Assembly: GCA_039812405.1 (NCBI GenBank)
Contig: JBDIAL010000250.1
Span: forward strand, 1 to 5,228
DNA from: Nostocoides sp039812405
Lineage (GTDB): Bacteria; Actinomycetota; Actinomycetes; Actinomycetales; Dermatophilaceae
DNA: 5,228 bases
Direction of reading: 5' to 3'
Position 1 is the first letter of the stretch, and every line of letters starts with the position of its first letter. A program made the position numbers and the translations under genes. The notes below the pieces were generated by a model. It searched no databases. It was given only the letters and a program-made list of their open reading frames with translations, and was not told the DNA's origin. This document shows positions 1-5,228 of this stretch, piece by piece.

Positions 1-7
1 GAACGCG

Positions 8-100
8 GGCCTGGCGGAGTGAGGCTGCTGGAGCGGCGGCCCGGCGGGGTGGGGTCGCCGGATCGGCAGGCCTGGGCGGGGTGGGGTTGCCGGGGAGACA
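8..100. repeat. Three degenerate ~31-bp G-rich tandem repeats
   Basis: Three consecutive units of 30, 31 and 32 bp start at 8, 38 and 69. Each opens with GGCC(T/C)GG, continues with a G(A/G)GTG-type G-run, then a GC(T/C)G-type block and an AGC/ATCGGC/GAGAC tail. Copies 2 and 3 share the string GGCGGGGTGGGGT almost unbroken; copy 1 is more diverged (GGCGGAGTGAGG). The array may extend beyond the left window edge. It could be the diverged remnant of a minisatellite, or simply low-complexity G-rich DNA. Confidence 0.5.
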
Positions 101-253
101 GCCGGCATACGGGTCCGATACCGGCGGCGCAGCTGTCGGCCCCTTCGGTTGCGCCCGTCCCCCGGCCCCTGCGGCTGCCCCCTTCCTCCTGCCCTCTGAA
201 GGCTGGCCGACCCGGCCCTACCTCCGCGGCCCGATGGGGTGTTGCGTCCTGGA

Positions 254-273
254 CGCGACCCTCGTGGGTCGTG
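254..273. other. Small inverted repeat (possible weak terminator)
   Basis: CGCGACCC and GGGTCGTG form an 8-bp stem with one G-T pair around a four-base TCGT loop. No T-run follows on either strand. It could terminate transcription from a gene left of the window before the DUF222/HNH promoter, but in DNA this GC-rich a stem of this size can occur by chance. Confidence 0.25.
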
Positions 274-341
274 GTGTAGGCGGTCCCTCGTGCTCACACA
301 AGAGTGGTGGTCGCAGGGTTGGTGGGGCCGTCGAGTCGGGG

Positions 342-350
342 TGTGGATAA
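342..350 (-). promoter_or_regulatory. DnaA-box-like 9-mer (TTATCCACA on the minus strand)
   Basis: TGTGGATAA on the plus strand is the exact complement of TTATCCACA, the high-affinity DnaA box consensus. It lies about 50 bases upstream of the predicted transcription/translation start at 400, in an operator-like position. A perfect A/T-rich 9-mer stands out in this very G-rich stretch. Only one box is visible, so it is not an origin. It may bind DnaA as a regulator, or be an unrelated family-specific element of DUF222/HNH promoters. Confidence 0.45.
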
Positions 351-387
351 CCCAGGTGAGGGGGCGTGGGCTGTCGGTGGCCTTGCC

Positions 388-393
388 TAGGGT
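388..393 (+). promoter_or_regulatory. -10 element (TAGGGT) of a leaderless promoter
   Basis: TAGGGT matches the actinobacterial TAnnnT -10 pattern. Six bases (CAGGTT) separate it from the ATG at 400, so transcription is expected to start on, or within a base or so of, the A of the start codon. This is the usual geometry of leaderless actinobacterial genes. There is no convincing Shine-Dalgarno sequence and no clear -35 hexamer. The element supports the chosen start of the DUF222/HNH gene. Confidence 0.6.
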
Positions 394-399
394 CAGGTT

Positions 400-2235
400 A
401 TGGATGGAGATGGGCGTTCGTACGGTGGGCACGCGGCGGACCTGCTGGGTGCCGTTATCGCGGACGCCTCGACCCTGGTGGGAAATGTGTGGCGGTTGTC
501 GGAGTCGGAGATCGACGAGCTGATCGGATTGAGCGACCGGTGCCGGGCGGTGATGGAGGCCAGCGTGTTCACCCTGTTGAGGGAGGCGGAGTCCCGTGGT
601 CTGGTCGCGGCGTCGCAGGCGGGGTCGTCGGGTGGGTGGTTGGCGGCGCGGGCCGAGCATCTGGACGAGCGGGGCGCGGGGGCGGTGGCCAAGGCGGTCA
701 GGAGGCTGGCGCCGGAGCGGTTCGCGGGGGCGCGGGACGCGGTGGCGGCGGGGCGGGTCAGCCCGGGGGTGGGATCGGTCGTCGTGGAGGAGTTCACGGC
801 GTTGGAGGGGCTGTTACAGCCGGGGGCGGAGCAGGCGGTGTTGGACGGGCTGGTCACGATCGGTCGGGTAGAGGGGGCGCGAGGGGTGCGCCGGTTGCGG
901 GGAGCGCTGTTGGAGCGGTACGGCCTGGGGGACGAGGTCCAGGATGAGCAGGACCGGCGGGCGGGCGGGACGGGTCTGTCCCGGGGGCGGTGTCTGGGTG
1001 GGGGACTGAACGAGTACCGGTTGCGGTTGACCGACCCGGACGCGGCGGTCCTGGAGGCCGCGCTGAATCCCCTGACTCGGCCCACTCCTCCTCCCGACGC
1101 CGGCTGCGGTGATGGCGGTATGCCGGACACCGACGTCGCCATGGGCGGCGGGGCAGACGGTCAGGGAGGCGGCAGCGCCGCGGGCGCGGCCTTCGGTGTC
1201 GGTGGTGGCGCGGCCTTCGGTGTCGGTGGTGGTGGTGCGGGTGGGACCGATCCGGAGGATCGGCGGACCTTCGAGCAGCGGCGTGGGGGTGCCCTGGTCG
1301 AGGTGTGTCGCCGGGCCACCGCTGCCGCGTCGGGTCTCGGGTCGGCGGCTGGGTTGAAGGCCTGTGTCATCGTCACCATCGACTACGACGACCTGCGTGA
1401 GCGCACTGCCGGGTGGGTCACCCGGTCGGCCGGCTCGGCGGCCGGGTCCCCGACGACCGGTGGGTCCGCTACCCACCAGTCCACGACCGACAGGCCCACG
1501 ACCGGAGGGTGGGCCACCCGGTCGGCCGGTTCGGCCGACATCGGGTCCACGACGGGAGGGCTCACGACCGGCCAGCCCACCCCCGAAGGCCCTGCCGCCG
1601 ATCAGCCCGCCGCAGACTCCCCCGACGCGGGAGCCCCCGCGCGAGGGTCTGCCGTCCCGGGTCCACCCGCCGGGGCCTTCGCCGGAGGGTCTGCCGCTGG
1701 GGGCCCTGTCGTGGAGGAGGCTCTCCCCGCCGGGGAAACGTGGGCCGGGCGGCGTGGTGGGCGAGGTGTGGGGGTCACCATCGGCGGCCTGGACGCGGGG
1801 ACGCTGCTGGGTCCGCAGACCGTGCGGCGGATGGCCTGCGACGCCGGGATCCTGCCGGTCGTCCTGGGTGCCCGAGGAGAGATCCTGGACGTGGGCCGGG
1901 TGGAGCGGCTGTTCACCCCGGCCCAGGTCCGGGCGCTGTGGCTGCGGGACCGGCACTGCACCTTCCCCGGCTGCCGGATCCCGGCGACCTGGTGCGACGC
2001 CCACCACCTGACCCACTGGGCCGACGGAGGACCCACCGACCTGGGCAACGCCGCCCTGCTGTGCGGGCGTCACCACACCATCGTCCACCGCGACCGGCTC
2101 GTCGGCACCGTCACAGCCGACGGCGTCGTCTGGGACCGTGCTCCCGGCTCCTACGACCGGCATCTGACCCACCTCCGGCAACGACACGGCCCCCACAGCA
2201 GCGACGACGACACCGGACCCGACGAGGCGGCTTGA
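400..2235 (+). CDS. DUF222 / HNH endonuclease-signature protein (REP13E12-like family)
   Basis: A 611-residue protein of the actinobacterial DUF222 plus HNH family, presumed to bind or cut DNA; its real role is unsettled. The helical DUF222 part spans about residues 30-230 (LSESEIDELIGLSDRC near the start) and resumes at 284-334 and 456-510 (VRRMACDAGILPVVLG, then FTPAQVRALWLRDRHC). The C-terminal HNH domain carries C520-x4-C525, DAHH at 533-536, H539 and W540, DGGPTDLGN ending at N550, then C555-x2-HH at 558-559 and H563. All expected metal and catalytic positions look intact. Two insertions break the DUF222 part: a Gly-rich stretch (about 231-283) and a Thr/Gly/Pro/Ala-rich stretch (about 338-452), both containing tandem repeats. 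This makes the protein longer than I would expect for the family. The start at ATG 400 fits a leaderless promoter. The coding strand is G-rich early and C-rich late, suggesting a mosaic origin. Function beyond family membership is inference. Confidence 0.88.
   Translation: MDGDGRSYGGHAADLLGAVIADASTLVGNVWRLSESEIDELIGLSDRCRAVMEASVFTLLREAESRGLVAASQAGSSGGWLAARAEHLDERGAGAVAKAVRRLAPERFAGARDAVAAGRVSPGVGSVVVEEFTALEGLLQPGAEQAVLDGLVTIGRVEGARGVRRLRGALLERYGLGDEVQDEQDRRAGGTGLSRGRCLGGGLNEYRLRLTDPDAAVLEAALNPLTRPTPPPDAGCGDGGMPDTDVAMGGGADGQGGGSAAGAAFGVGGGAAFGVGGGGAGGTDPEDRRTFEQRRGGALVEVCRRATAAASGLGSAAGLKACVIVTIDYDDLRERTAGWVTRSAGSAAGSPTTGGSATHQSTTDRPTTGGWATRSAGSADIGSTTGGLTTGQPTPEGPAADQPAADSPDAGAPARGSAVPGPPAGAFAGGSAAGGPVVEEALPAGETWAGRRGGRGVGVTIGGLDAGTLLGPQTVRRMACDAGILPVVLGARGEILDVGRVERLFTPAQVRALWLRDRHCTFPGCRIPATWCDAHHLTHWADGGPTDLGNAALLCGRHHTIVHRDRLVGTVTADGVVWDRAPGSYDRHLTHLRQRHGPHSSDDDTGPDEAA
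1186..1233 (+). repeat. 24-bp in-frame tandem duplication in the DUF222/HNH gene
   Basis: Two head-to-tail 24-bp copies, 1186-1209 and 1210-1233, differ only at the last base. Each encodes AAFGVGGG (residues 263-270 and 271-278). They lie inside the Gly-rich insertion of the protein. Near identity suggests a recent slippage or duplication event; being a multiple of three, it keeps the frame. Confidence 0.85.
1411..1602 (+). repeat. 96-bp imperfect in-frame tandem duplication in the DUF222/HNH gene
   Basis: Two 96-bp copies start at 1411 and 1507. Their first 30 bases match at 27 positions; the remainder is more diverged. In protein they read GWVTRSAGSA then TTGG (from residue 338) and GWATRSAGSA then TTGG (from residue 370), a 32-residue repeat. 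The repeat opens the long low-complexity insertion that separates the VTIDYDDLRE segment from the VRRMACDAGI segment. Confidence 0.7.
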
Positions 2236-2295
2236 CCATGCCGACGCCACCACCTCCGAGCTGCGCCACGTCGTCCTGCGAACTGCGCCGAGTCG

Positions 2296-2360
2296 GGTGC
2301 GGGGTAGGGGGCTGCGCGGTCAGGTTCAGGTGCGTGGGTAGGGCCGCGCGGTCAGGTGCG
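2296..2360. repeat. ~32-bp tandem repeat in the convergent intergenic region
   Basis: Two G-rich units begin at 2296 and 2329. They share GGTGCG, GGGTAGGG and an exact 12-mer GCGCGGTCAGGT (2314-2325 and 2346-2357), with a one-base length difference. They lie between the stop of the DUF222/HNH gene and the terminator hairpin, in non-coding DNA. No function is evident. Confidence 0.65.
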
Positions 2361-2372
2361 GTGGTGGTTCTC

Positions 2373-2404
2373 CCTCGTCCGCCGGACCGGACCGGCGGAC
2401 GAGG
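2373..2404. terminator. Bidirectional terminator hairpin between convergent genes
   Basis: A perfect 13-bp inverted repeat, CCTCGTCCGCCGG (2373-2385) and CCGGCGGACGAGG (2392-2404), surrounds a six-base ACCGGA loop. It lies 137 bases after the DUF222/HNH stop and 27 bases past the sepH stop, so it can serve transcripts arriving from both sides. No T-run follows on either strand, as is common for stable hairpin terminators in GC-rich actinobacteria. It is the strongest secondary-structure signal I found in the window. Confidence 0.7.
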
Positions 2405-2431
2405 CTGTGGAGCGGGTCGTCGAGGCGGCTC

Positions 2432-3919
2432 TCACTCGTCCGACGGGCTGGACCCCTTCGTCCCGAACATCACGTCGTCCCACCGCGGCACGCTGGGCCG
2501 GCCCGCCCGCCGCCGAGCGCGACGGGAGCCGCCCGCGGCCGCTGGCTCGGGAGTCCGCTCCGCTGCCTCGGCCGGTCCCCCCGAGGCTTCCGCGGTGTCC
2601 GCCCCCTCGGGGGTCGCAGCAGCATGCTCCGGTATGCCGTCCGCCGGCTCCTCCGCGAGAGCAGAGGGGCTCGTCGCGGCCGGGGGGTCGATGTCGTCCG
2701 CGTGACCAGAGTCGTCCGCGTGGACAGGATGGCCCTCATGGGCCTTGTCGTCCGCGTGACTCGCGTGTCCCGCATGACCGGTGGCATCGGTGGATGCGGC
2801 GTCGGCGACGGGGCCGTCGTCCACGGGGCCAGCCGAGTCCGCAGAGCCCTGCCCAGCAGACCCCTGCCTCGCAGACCCCATCCCAGCAGACCCCCCGGCG
2901 CCGCTCGGGTCACCGGCGACCCCGGGCCGGTCGGTCCCCGGCAAGGGGGGCTCAGGCAAGGGCGGCTCCGGCGAGAGAGCCTTCGGCGAGAGGGGCTCTG
3001 GCGAGTCGGACCCGATCGGTGACGCGGGCGTCCGAGGAGCAGCGGCCGGGCTCACCGGCGGATCCTCGACGGCGGCGAGTGTCGGCTGCTGGTGTCCGCC
3101 CCGGCGCCGCCGCCGACCGCGGCTGCTCGACTCGCGCAGGGCCGCCATGAGGTCGACCGGCTCGCCGGACCGTGATCGATGCTCGCCCGCGCCGTCTCCG
3201 CGAGCCGAGGCGGGTGACCCGACGCCCTCGTGCGTGGTCACCTCGAGCCGCGGGCGAGAGGGCTCGCCCCCGACCCCGCCGTCGGACTCCAGGTCGTAGA
3301 CCTCCGCCGCCGGCGTCGGGTGGCGGGTCGGGATCGGCCCGGTGGGCTCGGCGTCGTCGGCCGTGAGCCAGCGGGCCTCGTCATCGCGCGGGGAGAGCGT
3401 GCGGGCCGCGACGTCGAAGGACCAGGCGGCGGTGCGCTGCCGCCCGCCGGCCGGGAAGCGAAGAAGCACCGTCCACTGCCCCTCGGTGTCGCGGGAGGCA
3501 TCCCACGCCGCCGCGGTGGCATCGACACCCCGGTCGGCGAGGCGCTCGCCGACGCGCTGCGCGAGAGTCTGCTCGGCGGGCCGGCCGGACGTGCGCAGCC
3601 GCACCCCCCGACCCAGCTCGGCGACGTAGTCGCGCTCGGCGAGGACGGGTCCCTCGTAGCGGGCGACCTTCTCGACCGTCCAGCCGGCGCGCTCGGCGAC
3701 CTCCTCCGAGCTGAGTCCCGCGCGGATGAGGGCCTGGACCTCACGGGGGCGCATCCCGCCCTCGAGCTCGATCTGGAGCTGGCCGAGCCGGGGCCGGTCG
3801 CGCCGGGCCGCGGCGCGGAGCGCGTCGTCGAGGGGCAGCCGGAAGCGCCCGCCCTCCGCGTCGGCGAGGAGGAGGTGCTGCCCGTCCTCGTGGACCCCGA
3901 CAAGCCGCAGGTCGTGCAT
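2432..3919 (-). CDS. sepH: Septation protein SepH (DUF3071), FtsZ regulator
   Basis: A 495-residue cytoplasmic protein of the SepH/DUF3071 family, which in actinobacteria binds FtsZ directly and promotes filament assembly at division sites. The N-terminal DUF3071 domain (about 1-180) begins MHDLRLVGVHEDGQHLLLAD and contains a helix-turn-helix-like segment at about 57-90 (REVQALIRAGLSSEEVAERA then GWTVEKVARYEGP), the part tied to FtsZ interaction in the family. The short conserved C-terminal motif is present as RRAGRPSVPRWDDVMFG (470-486). Between them lies a linker of nearly 300 residues, apparently disordered: a basic patch (268-273), a Pro/Glu-rich stretch (303-330), a Gly/Ser-rich stretch and a His/Asp-rich stretch (381-410). 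Known SepH proteins are usually nearer 300-350 residues, so the linker is expanded. ATG at 3919 is chosen because it starts the conserved N-terminus and has a good Shine-Dalgarno; the open frame running further upstream is antisense to hemH. It is convergent with the DUF222/HNH gene and divergent from hemH. Confidence 0.93.
   Translation of the reverse strand: MHDLRLVGVHEDGQHLLLADAEGGRFRLPLDDALRAAARRDRPRLGQLQIELEGGMRPREVQALIRAGLSSEEVAERAGWTVEKVARYEGPVLAERDYVAELGRGVRLRTSGRPAEQTLAQRVGERLADRGVDATAAAWDASRDTEGQWTVLLRFPAGGRQRTAAWSFDVAARTLSPRDDEARWLTADDAEPTGPIPTRHPTPAAEVYDLESDGGVGGEPSRPRLEVTTHEGVGSPASARGDGAGEHRSRSGEPVDLMAALRESSSRGRRRRRGGHQQPTLAAVEDPPVSPAAAPRTPASPIGSDSPEPLSPKALSPEPPLPEPPLPGTDRPGVAGDPSGAGGSAGMGSARQGSAGQGSADSAGPVDDGPVADAASTDATGHAGHASHADDKAHEGHPVHADDSGHADDIDPPAATSPSALAEEPADGIPEHAAATPEGADTAEASGGPAEAAERTPEPAAAGGSRRARRRAGRPSVPRWDDVMFGTKGSSPSDE
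2690..2779 (-). repeat. His/Asp-rich hexapeptide repeat region in SepH linker
   Basis: Residues 381-410 of SepH contain seven histidines, and HADD occurs at 388-391, 400-403 and 406-409, on a six-residue period. At DNA level the exact 12-mer GTCGTCCGCGTG (plus strand) occurs at 2693, 2711 and 2747, that is, at spacings of 18 and 36 bases. This indicates repeat expansion within the linker rather than chance composition. Confidence 0.75.
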
Positions 3920-3926
3920 CGTGTCT

Positions 3927-3933
3927 CTCTCCC
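3927..3933 (-). promoter_or_regulatory. Ribosome binding site of sepH
   Basis: On the minus strand GGGAGAG lies seven bases before the ATG at 3919, within the purine run GGGAGAGAGA. It decides the start: upstream in-frame codons lack such a site and lie antisense to hemH. The DUF222/HNH and hemH genes have no comparable site. Confidence 0.7.
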
Positions 3934-4002
3934 GTCCGTGCTGTGCTGGGCCGACTCTGCCACCTCGGCGACCTCCGCAGCCGCCGACCACGCCGCCGCG
4001 GG

Positions 4003-4008
4003 TAGGTT
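4003..4008 (+). promoter_or_regulatory. Probable -10 element (TAGGTT) of hemH
   Basis: TAGGTT fits the TAnnnT pattern and lies 10 bases before the hemH ATG at 4019. Transcription would begin at about 4015-4018, giving a leader of only a few bases. No Shine-Dalgarno is seen in GGACCCGAG before the start. No clear -35 hexamer and no DtxR/IdeR-type palindrome is visible in the 99-bp gap shared with sepH. Confidence 0.45.
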
Positions 4009-4018
4009 TGGACCCGAG

Positions 4019-5161
4019 ATGACCACGCAGACCGTTCCGTCGACCGCCCCGCCGGCCGACCGCACCGCCCTCGTCGCACCCTACGACGCCATCCTCCTCC
4101 TCTCCTTCGGCGGCCCGGAGACGAGGGAGGAGGTCATGCCCTTCCTCCGCCGGGTCGTGGCGGGCCGCGGGGTCCCCGACGAGCGGCTCAAGGCGGTGGC
4201 CGAGCATTACTACGCTGTCGGCGGCCGCAGCCCGATCAACGACGAGAACCGCCGGCTGCTCGCCGAGCTGTCGGCCGAGCTCGCCGACCGGGGGATCGCC
4301 GTCCCCGTCCTCTGGGGCAACCGCAACGCCGAGCCGTATGCCGTCCGGGCCCTGCAGGAGGCGGCGGCCCGCGGCATACGCCGCATCGTGACGGTCGTGA
4401 CGAGCGCCTACTCCTCCTACTCCTCGTGCCGGCAATACCGCGAGGACCTCGCGGCGACGCTCGCGGAGGCCGACGTCGACGTCGTCGTCGACAAGGTGCG
4501 CCCGTTCGCCGACCACCCGTCCTTCGGCAGGACGAGCGCCGACCTGCTCGTCGCCGCCCTCGCGCCGCTCCTCGCGGCAGGGCGCCGGCCACACGTCCTG
4601 TTCGTCACCCATTCCATCCCCGTCCCGATGGACGCCACGTCCGGGCCGCCCGACGGGCAGGGCCGCCTCTACACCCGTCAGCACGAGGCGATCGGCGAGG
4701 GCATCCTCGCCGATGTCGCCGAGCGGCTCGGGACGCGACCTCCCGGGGACCTCGTCTACTGCTCCCGCTCCGGTCCGCCGCAGCAGCCGTGGCTCGAGCC
4801 CGACGTCAACGACCGGCTCGAGGCGCTCGCGGCGGCCGGCGTCACCGACGTCGTCCTCCAGCCGGTGGGCTTCGTGTCCGACCACATGGAGGTCGTCCAC
4901 GACCTCGACGTCGAGGCGGCGCAGACGTGCGAGCGGCTGGGCATGGCCATGGTCCGGGTGCCGACGGTCGGGCGCGACCGGTCCTTCGCGACGGCCCTGG
5001 TCGACCTCGTCCTCGAGCGGGCCGCCGAGGCGCGCGGCGAGCCCGTGGAGCACGCGGTGTGGCCGCCGATGGCCGCCGTCGGGCCGCGTCCGTCGGTCTG
5101 CGTCGCCGGCTGCTGCCCGAACCCGCGCGGTCCGCGGCCCGCGCTGTGCGGCCGCGACTGA
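4019..5161 (+). CDS. hemH: Coproporphyrin III ferrochelatase (HemH/CpfC)
   Basis: A 380-residue soluble ferrochelatase. In actinobacteria this enzyme inserts Fe(II) into coproporphyrin III to give coproheme (coproporphyrin-dependent pathway), the step before ChdC/HemQ. Visible motifs: ILLLSFGGPE (25-34), HYYAVGGRSPIN (63-74), VTSAYSSYSSCRQYRED (127-143), VTHSIPVPMD with likely catalytic His198, SRSGPPQQPWLEPDV (249-263), and QPVGFVSDHMEVVHDLDVEA (281-300) with the conserved Glu291. Phe30 occupies the place where firmicute CpfC has its haem-facing Tyr, which I understand to be normal for actinobacteria. Cys137 plus C-terminal Cys361, Cys365, Cys366 and Cys377 are candidate [2Fe-2S] ligands, as known for mycobacterial ferrochelatases. 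Length is slightly above the usual 320-350. ATG 4019 is the natural start: it precedes the first conserved strand by about 20 residues and follows a TAGGTT -10. The in-frame open sequence upstream is antisense to sepH. No other haem gene is in the window. Confidence 0.95.
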   Translation: MTTQTVPSTAPPADRTALVAPYDAILLLSFGGPETREEVMPFLRRVVAGRGVPDERLKAVAEHYYAVGGRSPINDENRRLLAELSAELADRGIAVPVLWGNRNAEPYAVRALQEAAARGIRRIVTVVTSAYSSYSSCRQYREDLAATLAEADVDVVVDKVRPFADHPSFGRTSADLLVAALAPLLAAGRRPHVLFVTHSIPVPMDATSGPPDGQGRLYTRQHEAIGEGILADVAERLGTRPPGDLVYCSRSGPPQQPWLEPDVNDRLEALAAAGVTDVVLQPVGFVSDHMEVVHDLDVEAAQTCERLGMAMVRVPTVGRDRSFATALVDLVLERAAEARGEPVEHAVWPPMAAVGPRPSVCVAGCCPNPRGPRPALCGRD

Positions 5162-5228
5162 CAGTGATGATGTGGGGGAGCTCCCGCAGCGGTCCGTCCT
5201 GACCCAGCGACTGACTGACTTCGGGTCT

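Larger units (their letters stand above)
1..387. other. Non-coding region upstream of the DUF222/HNH gene
   Basis: No reading frame here looks like a protein I recognise. The open frames have irregular third-position use and give low-complexity Gly/Arg/Pro/Trp products. In frame 2 the first bases read N-A-G-L-A-E followed by TGA at 20-22, all with G or C at the third position. This could be the last six codons of a gene lying to the left, but it is too short to claim. The stretch contains a degenerate G-rich tandem repeat (8-100), a small hairpin (254-273) and a DnaA-box-like 9-mer (342-350), each listed separately. I see nothing else in 101-253 or 274-341. Confidence 0.6.

Noticed and set aside
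1..279. Open frame continuing from the left edge (Gly/Arg/Trp-rich)
   Set aside because: Irregular codon use, and its regularity comes from the 31-bp DNA repeats; no known protein is recognisable.
1411..1602. CRISPR-like array
   Set aside because: Only two imperfect copies, in frame within a coding region, with no spacer structure and no cas genes.
814..2253. 479-codon open frame on the minus strand opposite the DUF222/HNH gene
   Set aside because: Its product is low-complexity Pro/Gly/Arg with no recognisable domain, and the opposite strand encodes a clear DUF222/HNH protein. Long antisense frames are expected at this GC content.
3230..4018. Upstream extension of the hemH frame across sepH
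   Set aside because: Ferrochelatase similarity begins just after 4019 and the extension is antisense to the conserved DUF3071 domain.
3990..4018. Possible DtxR/IdeR iron box near the hemH promoter
   Set aside because: GGTAGGTTTGG resembles only a half-site; no palindromic partner is present.
3920..5053. Upstream extension of the sepH frame across the whole of hemH
   Set aside because: The conserved SepH N-terminus starts at 3919 behind a good Shine-Dalgarno; the extension is antisense to hemH.
5176..5185. Palindrome GGGAGCTCCC after hemH
   Set aside because: It has no loop to form a hairpin and is too short to call an operator in GC-rich DNA.
5167..5202. 11-codon open frame after hemH starting ATGATG
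   Set aside because: Too short, with no Shine-Dalgarno and no recognisable product.
5201..5227. GACCC...GGGTC as a hemH terminator
   Set aside because: Only a 5-bp stem with a 17-base loop, cut by the window edge; the triple GACT repeat inside it may be chance.

Overview
The window is very GC-rich DNA (by eye about 70% or more) from an actinobacterium. The evidence is one SepH (DUF3071) cell-division protein, a phylum-level marker; an actinobacterial-type ferrochelatase with a C-terminal cysteine cluster; a DUF222/HNH (REP13E12-like) protein; and TAnnnT promoters placed directly on start codons. A member of Micrococcales, perhaps Intrasporangiaceae, fits best, but the family assignment is inference.

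Layout: (1) 1-399 holds no convincing gene. It carries a degenerate G-rich tandem repeat at the left edge, a small hairpin, a perfect DnaA-box-like 9-mer and a leaderless-type promoter. (2) 400-2235 (+) is a 611-residue DUF222/HNH endonuclease-like protein with two large low-complexity, internally repeated insertions. (3) 2236-2431 is a convergent intergenic region with a tandem repeat of about 32 bp and a perfect 13-bp-stem hairpin, probably a bidirectional terminator. (4) 2432-3919 (-) is sepH, with conserved N- and C-terminal ends joined by an unusually long, His/Asp- and Pro-rich linker. (5) 3920-4018 is a 99-bp divergent promoter region. (6) 4019-5161 (+) is hemH/cpfC. (7) 5162-5228 is non-coding up to the window edge.

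The sepH/hemH pair looks like ordinary chromosomal core: an FtsZ regulator and the iron-inserting enzyme of the coproheme pathway. They share a short divergent promoter region but no obvious biochemistry. The DUF222/HNH gene is accessory; this family is typically multicopy and mosaic in actinobacteria and its role is unsettled. I did not find a clear new multi-gene system. The most noteworthy signals concern the DUF222/HNH unit: an operator-like DnaA-box match upstream of its leaderless promoter, G-rich tandem repeats on both sides, in-frame repeat expansions, and a base-composition shift along the gene.
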